Assembly (NCBI GenBank): GCA_944327245.1
Contig: CALVHD010000009.1
Span: 1-64,000, forward strand
DNA length: 64,000 nt
Direction: 5' to 3'
Source: Candidatus Gastranaerophilales bacterium
GTDB lineage: Bacteria; Cyanobacteriota; Vampirovibrionia; Gastranaerophilales; Gastranaerophilaceae
Shown: positions 26,377-34,169 of the stretch, in pieces
Numbering within the stretch: the stretch's first letter is position 1
Layout of the letters: each line of letters opens with the position of its first letter
Notes under the pieces: generated by a model
What the model was told of the DNA's origin: nothing
Database searches by the model: none
The model's input: only the letters and a program-made list of their open reading frames with translations
Position numbers and translations under genes: made by a program

Positions 26377-27828
26377 CTAAATTTTGCCCAAAATGGTTAA
26401 TTTATAGTCAGGAGCTACTTCTTCAAAACAAATAACAGGAATATCCATAAATAATTGTGATACAAGAATGAATATAATTTGTCTGTATTGTTGCGCCACA
26501 ATTAGAACTGCACTTTGATTTATTAAATCTTCTTTTGTTTCTTTAAGGAGTTTTTTGAATTTAGAAAATTTAGATAAATCTATTTTAACGCTTGATTCAT
26601 TGTTATTGGTTTGTTTTTCCAATAATTCAAGAGTATCATCATCTATTTCATATGCAAAAATCTCTTTTTCTTTATTAGAAACGCTTTGAGAAATTTGCCT
26701 TGAAAGCGCCATTCTTAATTTATCCAGTAAATCTGCTTTATTGGGGTCATCAGAAAAGTCGTTCAATTTTTCAAAAATATAAACAATATCTTTAATGCTT
26801 ACTTTTTCTCTGATTAGCTGTCCTAAAAGATATTTAAGTTCTGAAATGCTGATATAATCGCCTAAGATTGTATCAGTTAAGAATGAATTTTGGTTATTTA
26901 CAAATTCAACATATCTGTTTAAATCATTATAATCGAAGATTTCATCAACATGAACAATTGCATAATAGCTTAAATAGCTTGCTATATATTCAGCGGGTTC
27001 TATTCCTTCTATCCAGAAATTTTCGCATTGGCTTTTTTCAATCCAAATCATTTTTCTTTTGGTTAGCGGATCTTTAATTTTGAATGAATTTTTTGGAGGT
27101 TTGTCCAGATTTAATTCATCTTCAAAAAAAGCAAGATGATTAGGATATGCTTTTGAATTTGCAACATTTACCCCATGGATATTGATGGAAAAATCATAAG
27201 CATCTAAAGATGTATTTTCAATAAATTGAACTTTTGGAATTATATAACCAAGCTCATTTGTTAATTCTTGTCTTACTTTGACGGTTTGAGATAAAAGATT
27301 TTTTTCTGTTTTTATATCGCAAAGTGAATAATTTTCACAAGAAAGACTAATTGAAAGCTTTTCTTCGCCTAAAAATTTAACCATTTTAGATGGAGCTAAG
27401 ACGTCTTTTAAATCTTTTTTTAAATTGTTCAATTCATCAATATCTTTTTTTATTTCGTCGTTTAAAATTTCTCTTTCTTCATCTTTTGAGGTTTCAAGAA
27501 ATTTTTTTACACGTTCAATTTTATCTTTTTTGTCATTTATTTTCTTTTGTAAATTAAGACAAAGCTCATATGGCTCTTCTTTTGAATAGAGCATTTTTTC
27601 AACAGAATTTCTGAAGTTAATAATGTCGTCATTATTTTCTTCTTGTTGATTTTCAACTTCTTTTACAAATATGCAGTTATAAACTATTTTTGAATTTTGT
27701 TCTGCTTCATATATTGAATATAATTCCCATCCGGAAACAGACATGGCGTTTAGTGTGTTTTCAAGCAACAGAGCGTCTTCTGTCGGTATTTGTTTAATGG
27801 AATACTCTTGTCTAAATTGTTTCATCAT
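26377..27828 (-). CDS. Soluble FlhA cytoplasmic-domain paralogue with DUF4177-like N-terminus and coiled coil, 483 aa
   Basis: Residues about 155-483 align with the cytoplasmic half of FlhA (SctV family) encoded at 41904. LTNELGYIIPKVQF (189-202) matches VTDDLGYIIPNIRI (387-400). LIREKVSIKDIVYIFEKL (338-355) matches LIREKVSIKDVIFIFERL (539-556). LLDKLRMALSRQISQSVSNKEK matches LSERLRAALGRQICLSNVNKEK. The end FMDIPVICFEEVAPDYKL matches HIPTIVVISYSELITDIR. FlhA's eight membrane helices are absent. Residues 1-58 instead form a small domain with LLENTLNAMSVSGWELYSIY, like DUF4177 ('LN..g..GWEl'). A charged coiled coil spans about 85-145. FlhA's cytoplasmic ring docks chaperone-substrate complexes; a free copy could compete, adapt or regulate. 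It is probably co-transcribed with the 113-aa gene 43 bases upstream. Confidence 0.85.
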   Translation of the reverse strand: MMKQFRQEYSIKQIPTEDALLLENTLNAMSVSGWELYSIYEAEQNSKIVYNCIFVKEVENQQEENNDDIINFRNSVEKMLYSKEEPYELCLNLQKKINDKKDKIERVKKFLETSKDEEREILNDEIKKDIDELNNLKKDLKDVLAPSKMVKFLGEEKLSISLSCENYSLCDIKTEKNLLSQTVKVRQELTNELGYIIPKVQFIENTSLDAYDFSINIHGVNVANSKAYPNHLAFFEDELNLDKPPKNSFKIKDPLTKRKMIWIEKSQCENFWIEGIEPAEYIASYLSYYAIVHVDEIFDYNDLNRYVEFVNNQNSFLTDTILGDYISISELKYLLGQLIREKVSIKDIVYIFEKLNDFSDDPNKADLLDKLRMALSRQISQSVSNKEKEIFAYEIDDDTLELLEKQTNNNESSVKIDLSKFSKFKKLLKETKEDLINQSAVLIVAQQYRQIIFILVSQLFMDIPVICFEEVAPDYKLTILGKI

Positions 27829-27871
27829 ATATTAAGTTTAACATTATAAAATTTTTTTTAAAGTCTTTATA

Positions 27872-28213
27872 TTATTCGTCTAAAACAGCTTCATCAATAA
27901 TTTCATCTGTTTGATTTTCTTCTTTTTGAGGTTTATTTTTTATTTTTTTTTCAAGCAATTCTTTTTCTTTTAGGGTTTTCATGAGCATAATAGAGCCTGC
28001 ATTAGCCATTGCAAGTCCGTTTAGTGATGCACGAAGTTGAGCGCTTCTGTCTTGAAATGTTGCTTGTTCTTGGATTTCTTCTTCTGCCATTTCTTGGGCG
28101 AAGTATTCACCGCCTTGGCCCATTTTTTCTTCAGACATTTTATTAGCCATAGCTGAGCCATCGCTTGCATTAAAATAACCGCTGACGGGACTTATACCTC
28201 TGTTGTCGACCAT
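27872..28213 (-). CDS. 113-aa protein upstream of the soluble FlhA-domain gene, unknown
   Basis: Not recognised. The first about 50 residues are Gly/Ser/Met/Glu-rich (MVDNRGISPVSGYFNASDG, then AMANKMSEEKMGQGGEYF), probably unstructured. Residues about 45-90 look like an amphipathic helix (SAQLRASLNGLAMANAGSIM then LMKTLKEKELLEKKI). The tail is acidic. There is no signal peptide or long hydrophobic helix. A disordered N-terminus followed by an amphipathic helix is common in export substrates and chaperones of type III systems. Together with its FlhA-domain neighbour 43 bases downstream, this makes a substrate or partner role conceivable, but this is inference only. Confidence 0.6.
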   Translation of the reverse strand: MVDNRGISPVSGYFNASDGSAMANKMSEEKMGQGGEYFAQEMAEEEIQEQATFQDRSAQLRASLNGLAMANAGSIMLMKTLKEKELLEKKIKNKPQKEENQTDEIIDEAVLDE

Positions 28214-28322
28214 TATTTTCCTCGTGCAAAATATTGTTTACGATAATAGCATTTTTTAACACAAAAAACAACACTATTTTGCTGTACAAAACATGAAATA
28301 AAATTTTTTTGCGCTTTTCAGA

Positions 28323-29045
28323 TTAAAAGAATGAATTTATTTTTTCAATTGCTTCTTCTTGATTTAAACCTTTGCTATATGGTTCGCAATTTCCCCAAAG
28401 GGCTAAAATTGTTTCAATTTCGGGATTATCTTTGCAAGAGTTTATATTATTTATATTGTCATCTACAAATATTGCTTTTGAATAGTTGTTTTTTTTCATG
28501 TAATCTTTGAAAAATTCGCCTTTTGAAGAAAATTTATCCAGCTCATCTCTTGCAAATATTTTATTTTCACTTATGTTGAAATTGTATTCTTTAAATCTTT
28601 TAATAATTGAAGATTTGTTTTTTTTGGAAGCTACTACGATATCAATATTTTTGGTTTTATATAGTTCTTTAATATCAAGGAAAAATTGATAAGGAGTTTC
28701 TAATGATTGCCAAAAATCATAATGATTTTTTATTAAATCAGCTCTTAATTGAAGAAATTTATCGCAAAATTCTCTTTCTTTTTCGGTGTTTCTGTTTAAA
28801 ATCAAATTTTTATATTGCGCTACAATATCTTCTTCCTTGATATCTGAAAAAAGAAGAAGATTGTAATAATAGAACATCCAAATATTGTAGACAAGATATT
28901 TATATTTGGAAAAAAGTTTATAGGAGTTTTTTTCAACAGGTTCGAAAAAATCCTGTCCCGTTTGTATATATCTATTTACAAGATATACTTCTTTTATTGT
29001 GTCAAAAAGTACTCCGTCAAAATCTAAAAATAATATTTTCTTCAT
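28323..29045 (-). CDS. HAD-superfamily hydrolase, 240 aa
   Basis: A haloacid-dehalogenase-like phosphatase. Motif I is ILFLDFDGVLFDT (both Asp present), motif II is the VVASKK segment (Ser in place of Thr is allowed), and motif III/IV contains FSSKGEFFKDYMKK and AIFVDDNINNINSC with the DD pair. The cap region (about 20-130) is helical and aromatic-rich. The substrate is unknown; related small phosphatases act on sugar phosphates or nucleotides. It sits inside the accessory minus-strand block, 22 bases downstream of the 53-aa gene, so the two may be one transcript. Confidence 0.82.
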   Translation of the reverse strand: MKKILFLDFDGVLFDTIKEVYLVNRYIQTGQDFFEPVEKNSYKLFSKYKYLVYNIWMFYYYNLLLFSDIKEEDIVAQYKNLILNRNTEKEREFCDKFLQLRADLIKNHYDFWQSLETPYQFFLDIKELYKTKNIDIVVASKKNKSSIIKRFKEYNFNISENKIFARDELDKFSSKGEFFKDYMKKNNYSKAIFVDDNINNINSCKDNPEIETILALWGNCEPYSKGLNQEEAIEKINSFF

Positions 29046-29066
29046 ATAAAGAAAATATCACAAAAA

Positions 29067-29228
29067 TTAATAGCCATAAAGTTTCATTTTTGGTCTGTAA
29101 TTTTGGCTTTTAATTTTTTCTGCCAGAGCTTGAAGCTTGTATTCCTTATATTCACTCATTAAAAAGCCGGAATAATCAATAAAGCCATATTTGCTTAAAA
29201 TTGTGTCCAATTTTTCTTTCTTTTCCAT
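29067..29228 (-). CDS. Small protein, 53 aa, unknown; shares upstream element with the gene at 26069
   Basis: A short frame starting at ATG 29228 with GGAG and AGGA just upstream. It reads MEKKEKLDTILSKYGFIDYS and continues with GFLMSEYKEYKLQALAEKIK, ending KLYGY. It is charged, Tyr-rich and probably two amphipathic helices. No homologue is recognised. The 22-bp element at 29260-29281 lies 31 bases before its ATG, matching the arrangement before the 68-aa gene at 26069. The two small proteins are not obviously similar in sequence, so the link is regulatory. Confidence 0.55.
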   Translation of the reverse strand: MEKKEKLDTILSKYGFIDYSGFLMSEYKEYKLQALAEKIKSQNYRPKMKLYGY

Positions 29229-29259
29229 TTCCTACTCCATCCGTAAAATTCAATAACAT

Positions 29260-29281
29260 CTTATGTATATATAAAGTATTT
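29260..29281 (-). promoter_or_regulatory. Shared promoter/operator element, copy 2
   Basis: CTTATGTAT-AT-ATAAAGTATTT on the plus strand; differs from copy 1 (26306-26327) only in the two central bases. It lies 31 bases before ATG 29228. Two copies at matching spacing argue against chance, even in AT-rich DNA. Confidence 0.55.
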
Positions 29282-29305
29282 TTAATGGAAAAAAGTGCTA
29301 AAAAT

Positions 29306-30106
29306 TTAAAAAGCTATTAACATTTTTAATATAAAAATTAATGAAATTATCACAAAAATAATGAACAATATGTGTTTTAGCTTGGCAGTCTTTTTTTGTT
29401 TTTTACTTTTTTTCTTTTTGGTGTCTTTTTTTGGCGTATTAATATTTTGTTTTAAATTTTTTTTGGCTTGTTTAACTTTTTCTTTAATTTTCTTTTGTGT
29501 TGGGGTTAGTTCTTTCTTTTTATATTTTTTGGAATTTGTTATGTAGTTTTTATCCTTAAAACCGTTTTCGTCTTTTTTTTCAACAAGGGAATTAAATTCT
29601 CCTTGTTTTAAATTAAGTAATTCTTCTTTTTTTTCTTGAGCCAGTTCAATATATTTGTCTACAAGTTTATTTTCCTTAACGGGTTTTTGAGTTACCAAAA
29701 GAGTAATGTCAAATTGGAGTTTTTTAAGTTTTTCGTTTTTCTTTTTTGAATAAGCATAATTAATTGCTGCTTCAAAAGCTCTTTCAATGGCTTCAAGAGT
29801 ATCTTTAGGAGCTGTTTCTTCTCCGTGAGCTGATTTATTACCTATTTTTTTTATAAAAAATAAATCTTCAATAAATTCTTTTTCTTCTTGGGTTTTGATT
29901 TTATCTTTAAGGCAGTTCAGGGTATCATCAAAAGTTAAATTGGGGTTGGTGTGGTTTAAGATTTTTTTTGCCATTTTTTCGGCAAAAATTCTAAGCTGAA
30001 TGGTGCATTGATTAAAATATTCATCACGAAATAATTTTTCGCCATCCAGAATTATTTCATACAGTTCTTTATCAATTGTTTTTAAAAAATCAAAATTGCT
30101 TGCCAT
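29306..30106 (-). CDS. DUF4145-like (HsdR N-terminal type) protein with a C-terminal membrane anchor, 266 aa
   Basis: Residues about 15-115 match the DUF4145/HsdR-N helical domain: CTIQLRIFAEKMAKKIL with the conserved Arg, then FFIKKIGNKSAHGEETAPKD, the 'iRkiGN.aaH' motif. In type I restriction enzymes and some defence or signalling proteins this domain precedes other modules. Here a long Lys/Gln-rich linker (about 170-245) follows, then a single hydrophobic helix at the very end (ILFIIFVIISLIFILKMLIAF without the first residues), giving a tail-anchored topology with the domain in the cytoplasm. There is no nuclease or helicase domain. It starts five bases after the stop of the receiver/GGDEF-like gene upstream, so the two share an operon. 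Confidence 0.7.
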   Translation of the reverse strand: MASNFDFLKTIDKELYEIILDGEKLFRDEYFNQCTIQLRIFAEKMAKKILNHTNPNLTFDDTLNCLKDKIKTQEEKEFIEDLFFIKKIGNKSAHGEETAPKDTLEAIERAFEAAINYAYSKKKNEKLKKLQFDITLLVTQKPVKENKLVDKYIELAQEKKEELLNLKQGEFNSLVEKKDENGFKDKNYITNSKKYKKKELTPTQKKIKEKVKQAKKNLKQNINTPKKDTKKKKSKKQKKTAKLKHILFIIFVIISLIFILKMLIAF

Positions 30107-30111
30107 TTAAT

Positions 30112-31461
30112 TTATTGCGCTTTTTTTCTTAAAACAATAATGAATTTATCGATGAGTTCGCTAAGCATAAGTGAAACTTTGCGATAATCCAAAATTGTGA
30201 AATCCACGGATTCTGTTTCGAATAATCTTTTTTGTTCATCATCTGTAATGCTTAAGCGGACAAGCGCATTTTGCATACCGTCGTATTCTATTGCCATAGA
30301 GGCATTAACTCCGTTTGAAGATACGCTGAACAGGGATTTATTACCGATATAGGTATTAATTGCAAAATCTTGTCTTTTGATTTTTAAGATGTTTTCATAT
30401 TTTTTAAAGACGGGTGCTATAACAACTTTTAATTTTCTTTGATATGCTTGATTGAATAATCTTACACTGTTTTTATCAAAATTATTTTGTGCTTCATTTA
30501 GAGGTGCTGAAGGATTATTTTCATTTATTATTTTGTTTTCTTTTTGTTTTTCAATTATATTTTTCGGATTTTCAAGTAAGATTTTGTTATCCGCTGTATT
30601 TGAATAAAAATCAGATGCTACTATTAATGAATTGGTGTTTTCATTTGCCTTTTCTAAAGCTGCATCTAGTGCTTCTTTGATGTCTTCAAATTTTTGTTCT
30701 TGAATTTCAACAACGCCGGCATTTGCTCCGGAATCAATTCCAAGATTGGTGTTTATTCTTTCAAATACGCTATAAGCGCCGTTTAATTTTGTTTTTTGCA
30801 GATAAACATAAAATTGGTCTACATCTTTAATTATTATTGAATCGTTTAAACGAATTGATTTTTTGATTATTTCAATGAATTCTTTAGGATTTTTATAATT
30901 CGGATATTTTTTGTCAGGCGCAATTAAAAGAACACAAGCCCTTTGAGAATATTTTCTTGTTTGCGCTATTTCATTTTTTAAAAATTCATCGCAGTATTTT
31001 TGCGTATAAACTCCTGTATCAGGCTGTACAACACCCAGAGTTGTTAAAAAATTTGTTTGAGATTCAATACTTAAGTTGAGTTCATTTTTTTGTAAGCACC
31101 ATATAACTCTGATTAACAATTCATAGTCAATTATTGGCATAAACAATACATCGCTTATTCCATTGTCAAAAGCTTCAATTATAACTTCTCTTGAGCAATT
31201 TTCGTTAATCAGTAATATTGGCAGATTTTTGTAAATTTCTTGTTTTTTAAGGCTTTTTATTAAATTAATTGCTTGGGCATTATTATTGTCGCAATGCAGT
31301 ATTAATACATTGGGGTTGAAGCCTTCGAACATGTTTTGCGCTTCTTCAATTGAACAAGATTTAATTTTATCAAGATTTCTCAAAAGAACTAATTTTTGAG
31401 AAATTTGATTAATTAACTCTTGTCTGTTGCTTATTATTACAACGGTGTTTACATCTGCCAT
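30112..31461 (-). CDS. Receiver-like plus decayed GGDEF-like protein, 449 aa
   Basis: Residues 1-120 have a CheY fold (TVVIISNRQELINQISQKLV, NVLILHCDN, LPILLINENC, DVLFMPIIDYELLIR). The acidic pocket is lost and the phospho-acceptor position reads His, so phosphorylation looks unlikely. Residues about 145-290 resemble a diguanylate cyclase fold: PDTGVYTQKYCDEFLKNEIA mirrors 'D.LTGLyNRr...'. The GGDEF signature, however, is replaced by about KDVDQF, so it should be inactive. The last about 120 residues are an unrecognised domain. It probably works by protein contacts. It overlaps in architecture with the protein encoded at 50097 but keeps less of the active sites. Confidence 0.65.
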   Translation of the reverse strand: MADVNTVVIISNRQELINQISQKLVLLRNLDKIKSCSIEEAQNMFEGFNPNVLILHCDNNNAQAINLIKSLKKQEIYKNLPILLINENCSREVIIEAFDNGISDVLFMPIIDYELLIRVIWCLQKNELNLSIESQTNFLTTLGVVQPDTGVYTQKYCDEFLKNEIAQTRKYSQRACVLLIAPDKKYPNYKNPKEFIEIIKKSIRLNDSIIIKDVDQFYVYLQKTKLNGAYSVFERINTNLGIDSGANAGVVEIQEQKFEDIKEALDAALEKANENTNSLIVASDFYSNTADNKILLENPKNIIEKQKENKIINENNPSAPLNEAQNNFDKNSVRLFNQAYQRKLKVVIAPVFKKYENILKIKRQDFAINTYIGNKSLFSVSSNGVNASMAIEYDGMQNALVRLSITDDEQKRLFETESVDFTILDYRKVSLMLSELIDKFIIVLRKKAQ

Positions 31462-31570
31462 TAAAAAACATTACTCCAAAATAATTCTACTTATTTATTA
31501 CAATACTACAAAAACCGCTTTTGTAAAAGATTTTTAAAAAACATAACATTTAAAGTCCTCTTTATTTATG

Positions 31571-31599
31571 ACGACAAAAAAATCCTGTTTAATTAGAAT
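31571..31599 (+). promoter_or_regulatory. Candidate promoter immediately before the GT39 gene
   Basis: ACGACA (31571-31576), 17-base spacer, TAGAAT (31594-31599), with ATG only seven bases past the -10 and no Shine-Dalgarno. If real, the transcript would be leaderless. Confidence 0.4.
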
Positions 31600-31605
31600 A
31601 TATTT

Positions 31606-33284
31606 ATGAAAGATTTATTGAAAGATAATAAAGTAGTTTTAATATTAATTATTTTATTGGGATTAGCCCTGAGGTTATGGAATTTAAATAAACCTGAAGG
31701 GTTGTGGAATGATGAATATATTACTTATTCAATTTCAATGTTAAAATTTCCTTTTGATTTTTTTGACGGTATCAGGACAAATTGCCATGCACCTTTGCAT
31801 TATTTTTATTTAAAACTTTGGATGATGATTTTTAAAAATTCTGATTTTATGTTGAGATTATCGTCTTTAGTTCCTAATATTCTGGGTTGTCTTGTAATGT
31901 ATCATGTTGGGAAAAATTATCAAACAAAATATCATTCAATTCAAATCGGTCTGGCTTGTGCTTTAATTGCTTCAATAAGTTCGTTTTTAATATATTTTTC
32001 TCAAGAAGTCAGAATTTATTCAATGATATTCTTCTTATCTTCATTGATTTTATTGTATTCAATAAAAATGTTTGAAGCTCCATCAAGAAAAAATGCAGCC
32101 TGGCTTAGTGTGTTTTCGGTTTTATTAATATTAGAGCATACAATCGGCTTTGTGTATGTTTTATTTAATATTTTTGGTTTAATTGCATTCAGACCCAAAA
32201 AGAAAAAAGAAACAGATTTATATATGCCGATTGTGGCGGGTTTAATTTTGTGTTTACCTATAATACCTTTTATTTTAAGAATATTTGTTCATCCGACTTA
32301 TTTTTCTCAATGGTGGTCGCCATTTAATTGGTCAAAAATATTTTTCTATTTTACGGATTTATTCTCACCGGTTTTAAAAAACATAACAAATTCGCCAATG
32401 AGTTTTTATCATCAGATAATTAATCATGATGTTATTAATATTGGTTTTGTTATGTTTGCACTAATTCCAATGGGAATTTGTCTTTTGATGATAATAAAAT
32501 CAAATATAGATTCAAAAAGAATTAACAAATATCTTTTATCGGTCTTTTTAGCAACATTTTTGACGATTTTGATTACTGCAATAGCAGGAAAAATAATCTT
32601 TTTAACAAAATATCTGACAGAGTTATATCCAATTTTAATTTTAATGACTGCAATAGGCTGGGCACAGCTAAATTCAAGGGGTACAAAGATTACTCTTGCA
32701 ACAATTTATATTTTTATGACTTTGTTTTTCATTCTTGTTTCTCATACATCGGCTCCAAAGCTTGTTAGACAAGAAGGACAAAGATTGCCTGTTTTAGCTA
32801 TGCAAGAAATGGGGATAAATAAACAAGATAAAATTTTATTCCTTTTTTATCCTAAAACCCATTTTACCAAGTACTACAACGATAGTGATTATATAGCAAC
32901 ATCAATTGATAAATATAATTTTCCTTATGCCTTAAAGGCAGGGTCTACTTATGATGCTTTTTTAGATGGTCATTCTATTTATAAAGTTTTTTTTTAAAAA
33001 AAGATTCACCTATATTGGATGAAAAGTTAAACAGGGAAATTTTATCGGATATGAAAAAAGGTCAAAAACTTTTTGTGGTTGACCTTGAAAGTGTTAGTTT
33101 ATATAGCGAAGAGCAGATGAAAAATCTTTTATCTGATGAAAAAAAATATAATAAGACTCCGTTTTTATTTTTAATTGCTTCATATATGAGAAACAGATCT
33201 CTTGATTGGGCAGCTCGGAACTTGTTGTATCAAGGAAAAATTAAAACAGGTTCTTGGATGGTTTATTCATTTATGAAGATATAA
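31606..33284 (+). pseudogene. GT39/PMT-type membrane glycosyltransferase split by a -1 frameshift at a T9 tract
   Basis: The first frame (31606-32997, 463 aa) is a polyprenyl-phosphate-sugar glycosyltransferase like ArnT/PMT_2. It has IILLGLALRLWNLNKPEGLW with the catalytic-type acidic NDEYITYS, about 10-12 membrane helices and a periplasmic C-terminal start. It stops at TAA 32995-32997 inside T9 (32987-32995) followed by A7. Reading one base back, the frame continues LKKDSPILDEKLNREI through 33284, a plausible C-terminal domain ending MVYSFMKI. One extra T would give one protein of about 558 aa. Causes could be a true mutation, phase variation by slipped-strand mispairing, transcriptional slippage, ribosomal slippage (T TTT TTT TTA) or sequence error. 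Confidence 0.75.
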
Positions 33285-33339
33285 TTTAGAAAAGTAAATT
33301 TTGTTTGTCTATAAATTATGTTTTTGTTATTATCAAGCT

Positions 33340-33906
33340 ATGCATGGTATTATTCATTTCGATGAGTTAAAATCAACAAGCGCTTACGCTCATCAACATC
33401 TAGAGGAATTGGATGATTTTCAAGTGATTTCTTGTGACTTACAAACACAAGGCCACGGTCAATTTGAGCGTAGTTGGTATTCGTCAAATAAAAATGGCGG
33501 TAATTTATATATTTCCCTTATTTTAAAACCTCAAAATTTGCTTCATCTTAATGAACTAACAAGATTTGCCGCTCTAATCGGAGCAAAAACTCTTGAGCAA
33601 TACGGCTTAAAACCCCATTTTAAATATCCTAACGATATATTAATAGATAATAAAAAAATAGCAGGAATTTTGGCTGAATCTGAATTTATCGGTCAAGTTT
33701 GCAAGGGTGTTATTTTAGGCTGTGGAATTAATTTAAATCTTGAGGAAGATGAATTAAAAAATATTGATCAAAAGGCAACGTCAATTTATGTTGAAACCAA
33801 TAAAAGAGTTGATAAAAATGAATTTTTAGATAAATTTTTATTAAACTTTAAAAAAGAATATAATGATTTTTTAGAAAACGGAATAAAAGGAGAAATACTA
33901 TGTTAA
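33340..33906 (+). CDS. birA: Biotin-protein ligase, catalytic domain only, 188 aa
   Basis: Attaches biotin to the carrier lysine of the decarboxylase encoded downstream. It contains FDELKSTSAYAHQHL, the ligase strand GGNLYISLILKP, the hallmark KYPNDILIDNKKIAGILAES and ILGCGINLNL. There is no N-terminal helix-turn-helix, so no repressor role. The usual C-terminal SH3-like domain is missing or very short. The biotinyl-AMP loop, normally GRGRxGR, reads GHGQFER, keeping little of the consensus. ATG 33340 begins at MHGIIHFDEL; a TTG at 33301 would add 13 non-conserved residues. The end overlaps oadG by seven bases, so ligase and substrate are made together. Confidence 0.85.
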   Translation: MHGIIHFDELKSTSAYAHQHLEELDDFQVISCDLQTQGHGQFERSWYSSNKNGGNLYISLILKPQNLLHLNELTRFAALIGAKTLEQYGLKPHFKYPNDILIDNKKIAGILAESEFIGQVCKGVILGCGINLNLEEDELKNIDQKATSIYVETNKRVDKNEFLDKFLLNFKKEYNDFLENGIKGEILC

Positions 33907-34133
33907 ACCCTGAATTATGGACAACAGGCGGTACAACAATGGTTGTCGGAATGGGAATTGTTTTTTCATTTCTGATAATTCTTGTTGGTGCAATTGCTCT
34001 AATGGCGAGATTTGTTGAATTTTTAAACAAAGTTTGCCCCTTACCTGTTGTTGAACAAAAAACAAGAAAAATTAATACAACAGACGATGCTGATGTTGCT
34101 CTTGCAATTGCAGTTGCTGTTGCACAAGGTTAA
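33900..34133 (+). CDS. oadG: Sodium-pump decarboxylase gamma subunit (OadG), 77 aa
   Basis: A small membrane subunit that holds the alpha and beta subunits together. One N-terminal membrane helix (TTMVVGMGIVFSFLIILVGA) is followed by FVEFLNK and the tail ADVALAIAVAVAQG. The tail 'iaaAIAaA' motif is typical of OadG, although the whole chain is short. AAAAGGAG sits just before the ATG, inside the end of birA. oadA follows after 36 bases. Confidence 0.85.
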   Translation: MLNPELWTTGGTTMVVGMGIVFSFLIILVGAIALMARFVEFLNKVCPLPVVEQKTRKINTTDDADVALAIAVAVAQG

Positions 34134-34169
34134 TTTTATTAAGTAAACACAATTAATGAGGATAAAAAA

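Noticed and set aside
33015-33284. Independent 89-aa gene starting at TTG 33015
   Set aside because: No ribosome-binding site, and the frame continues smoothly from the glycosyltransferase after a one-base shift; treated as its C-terminal part.
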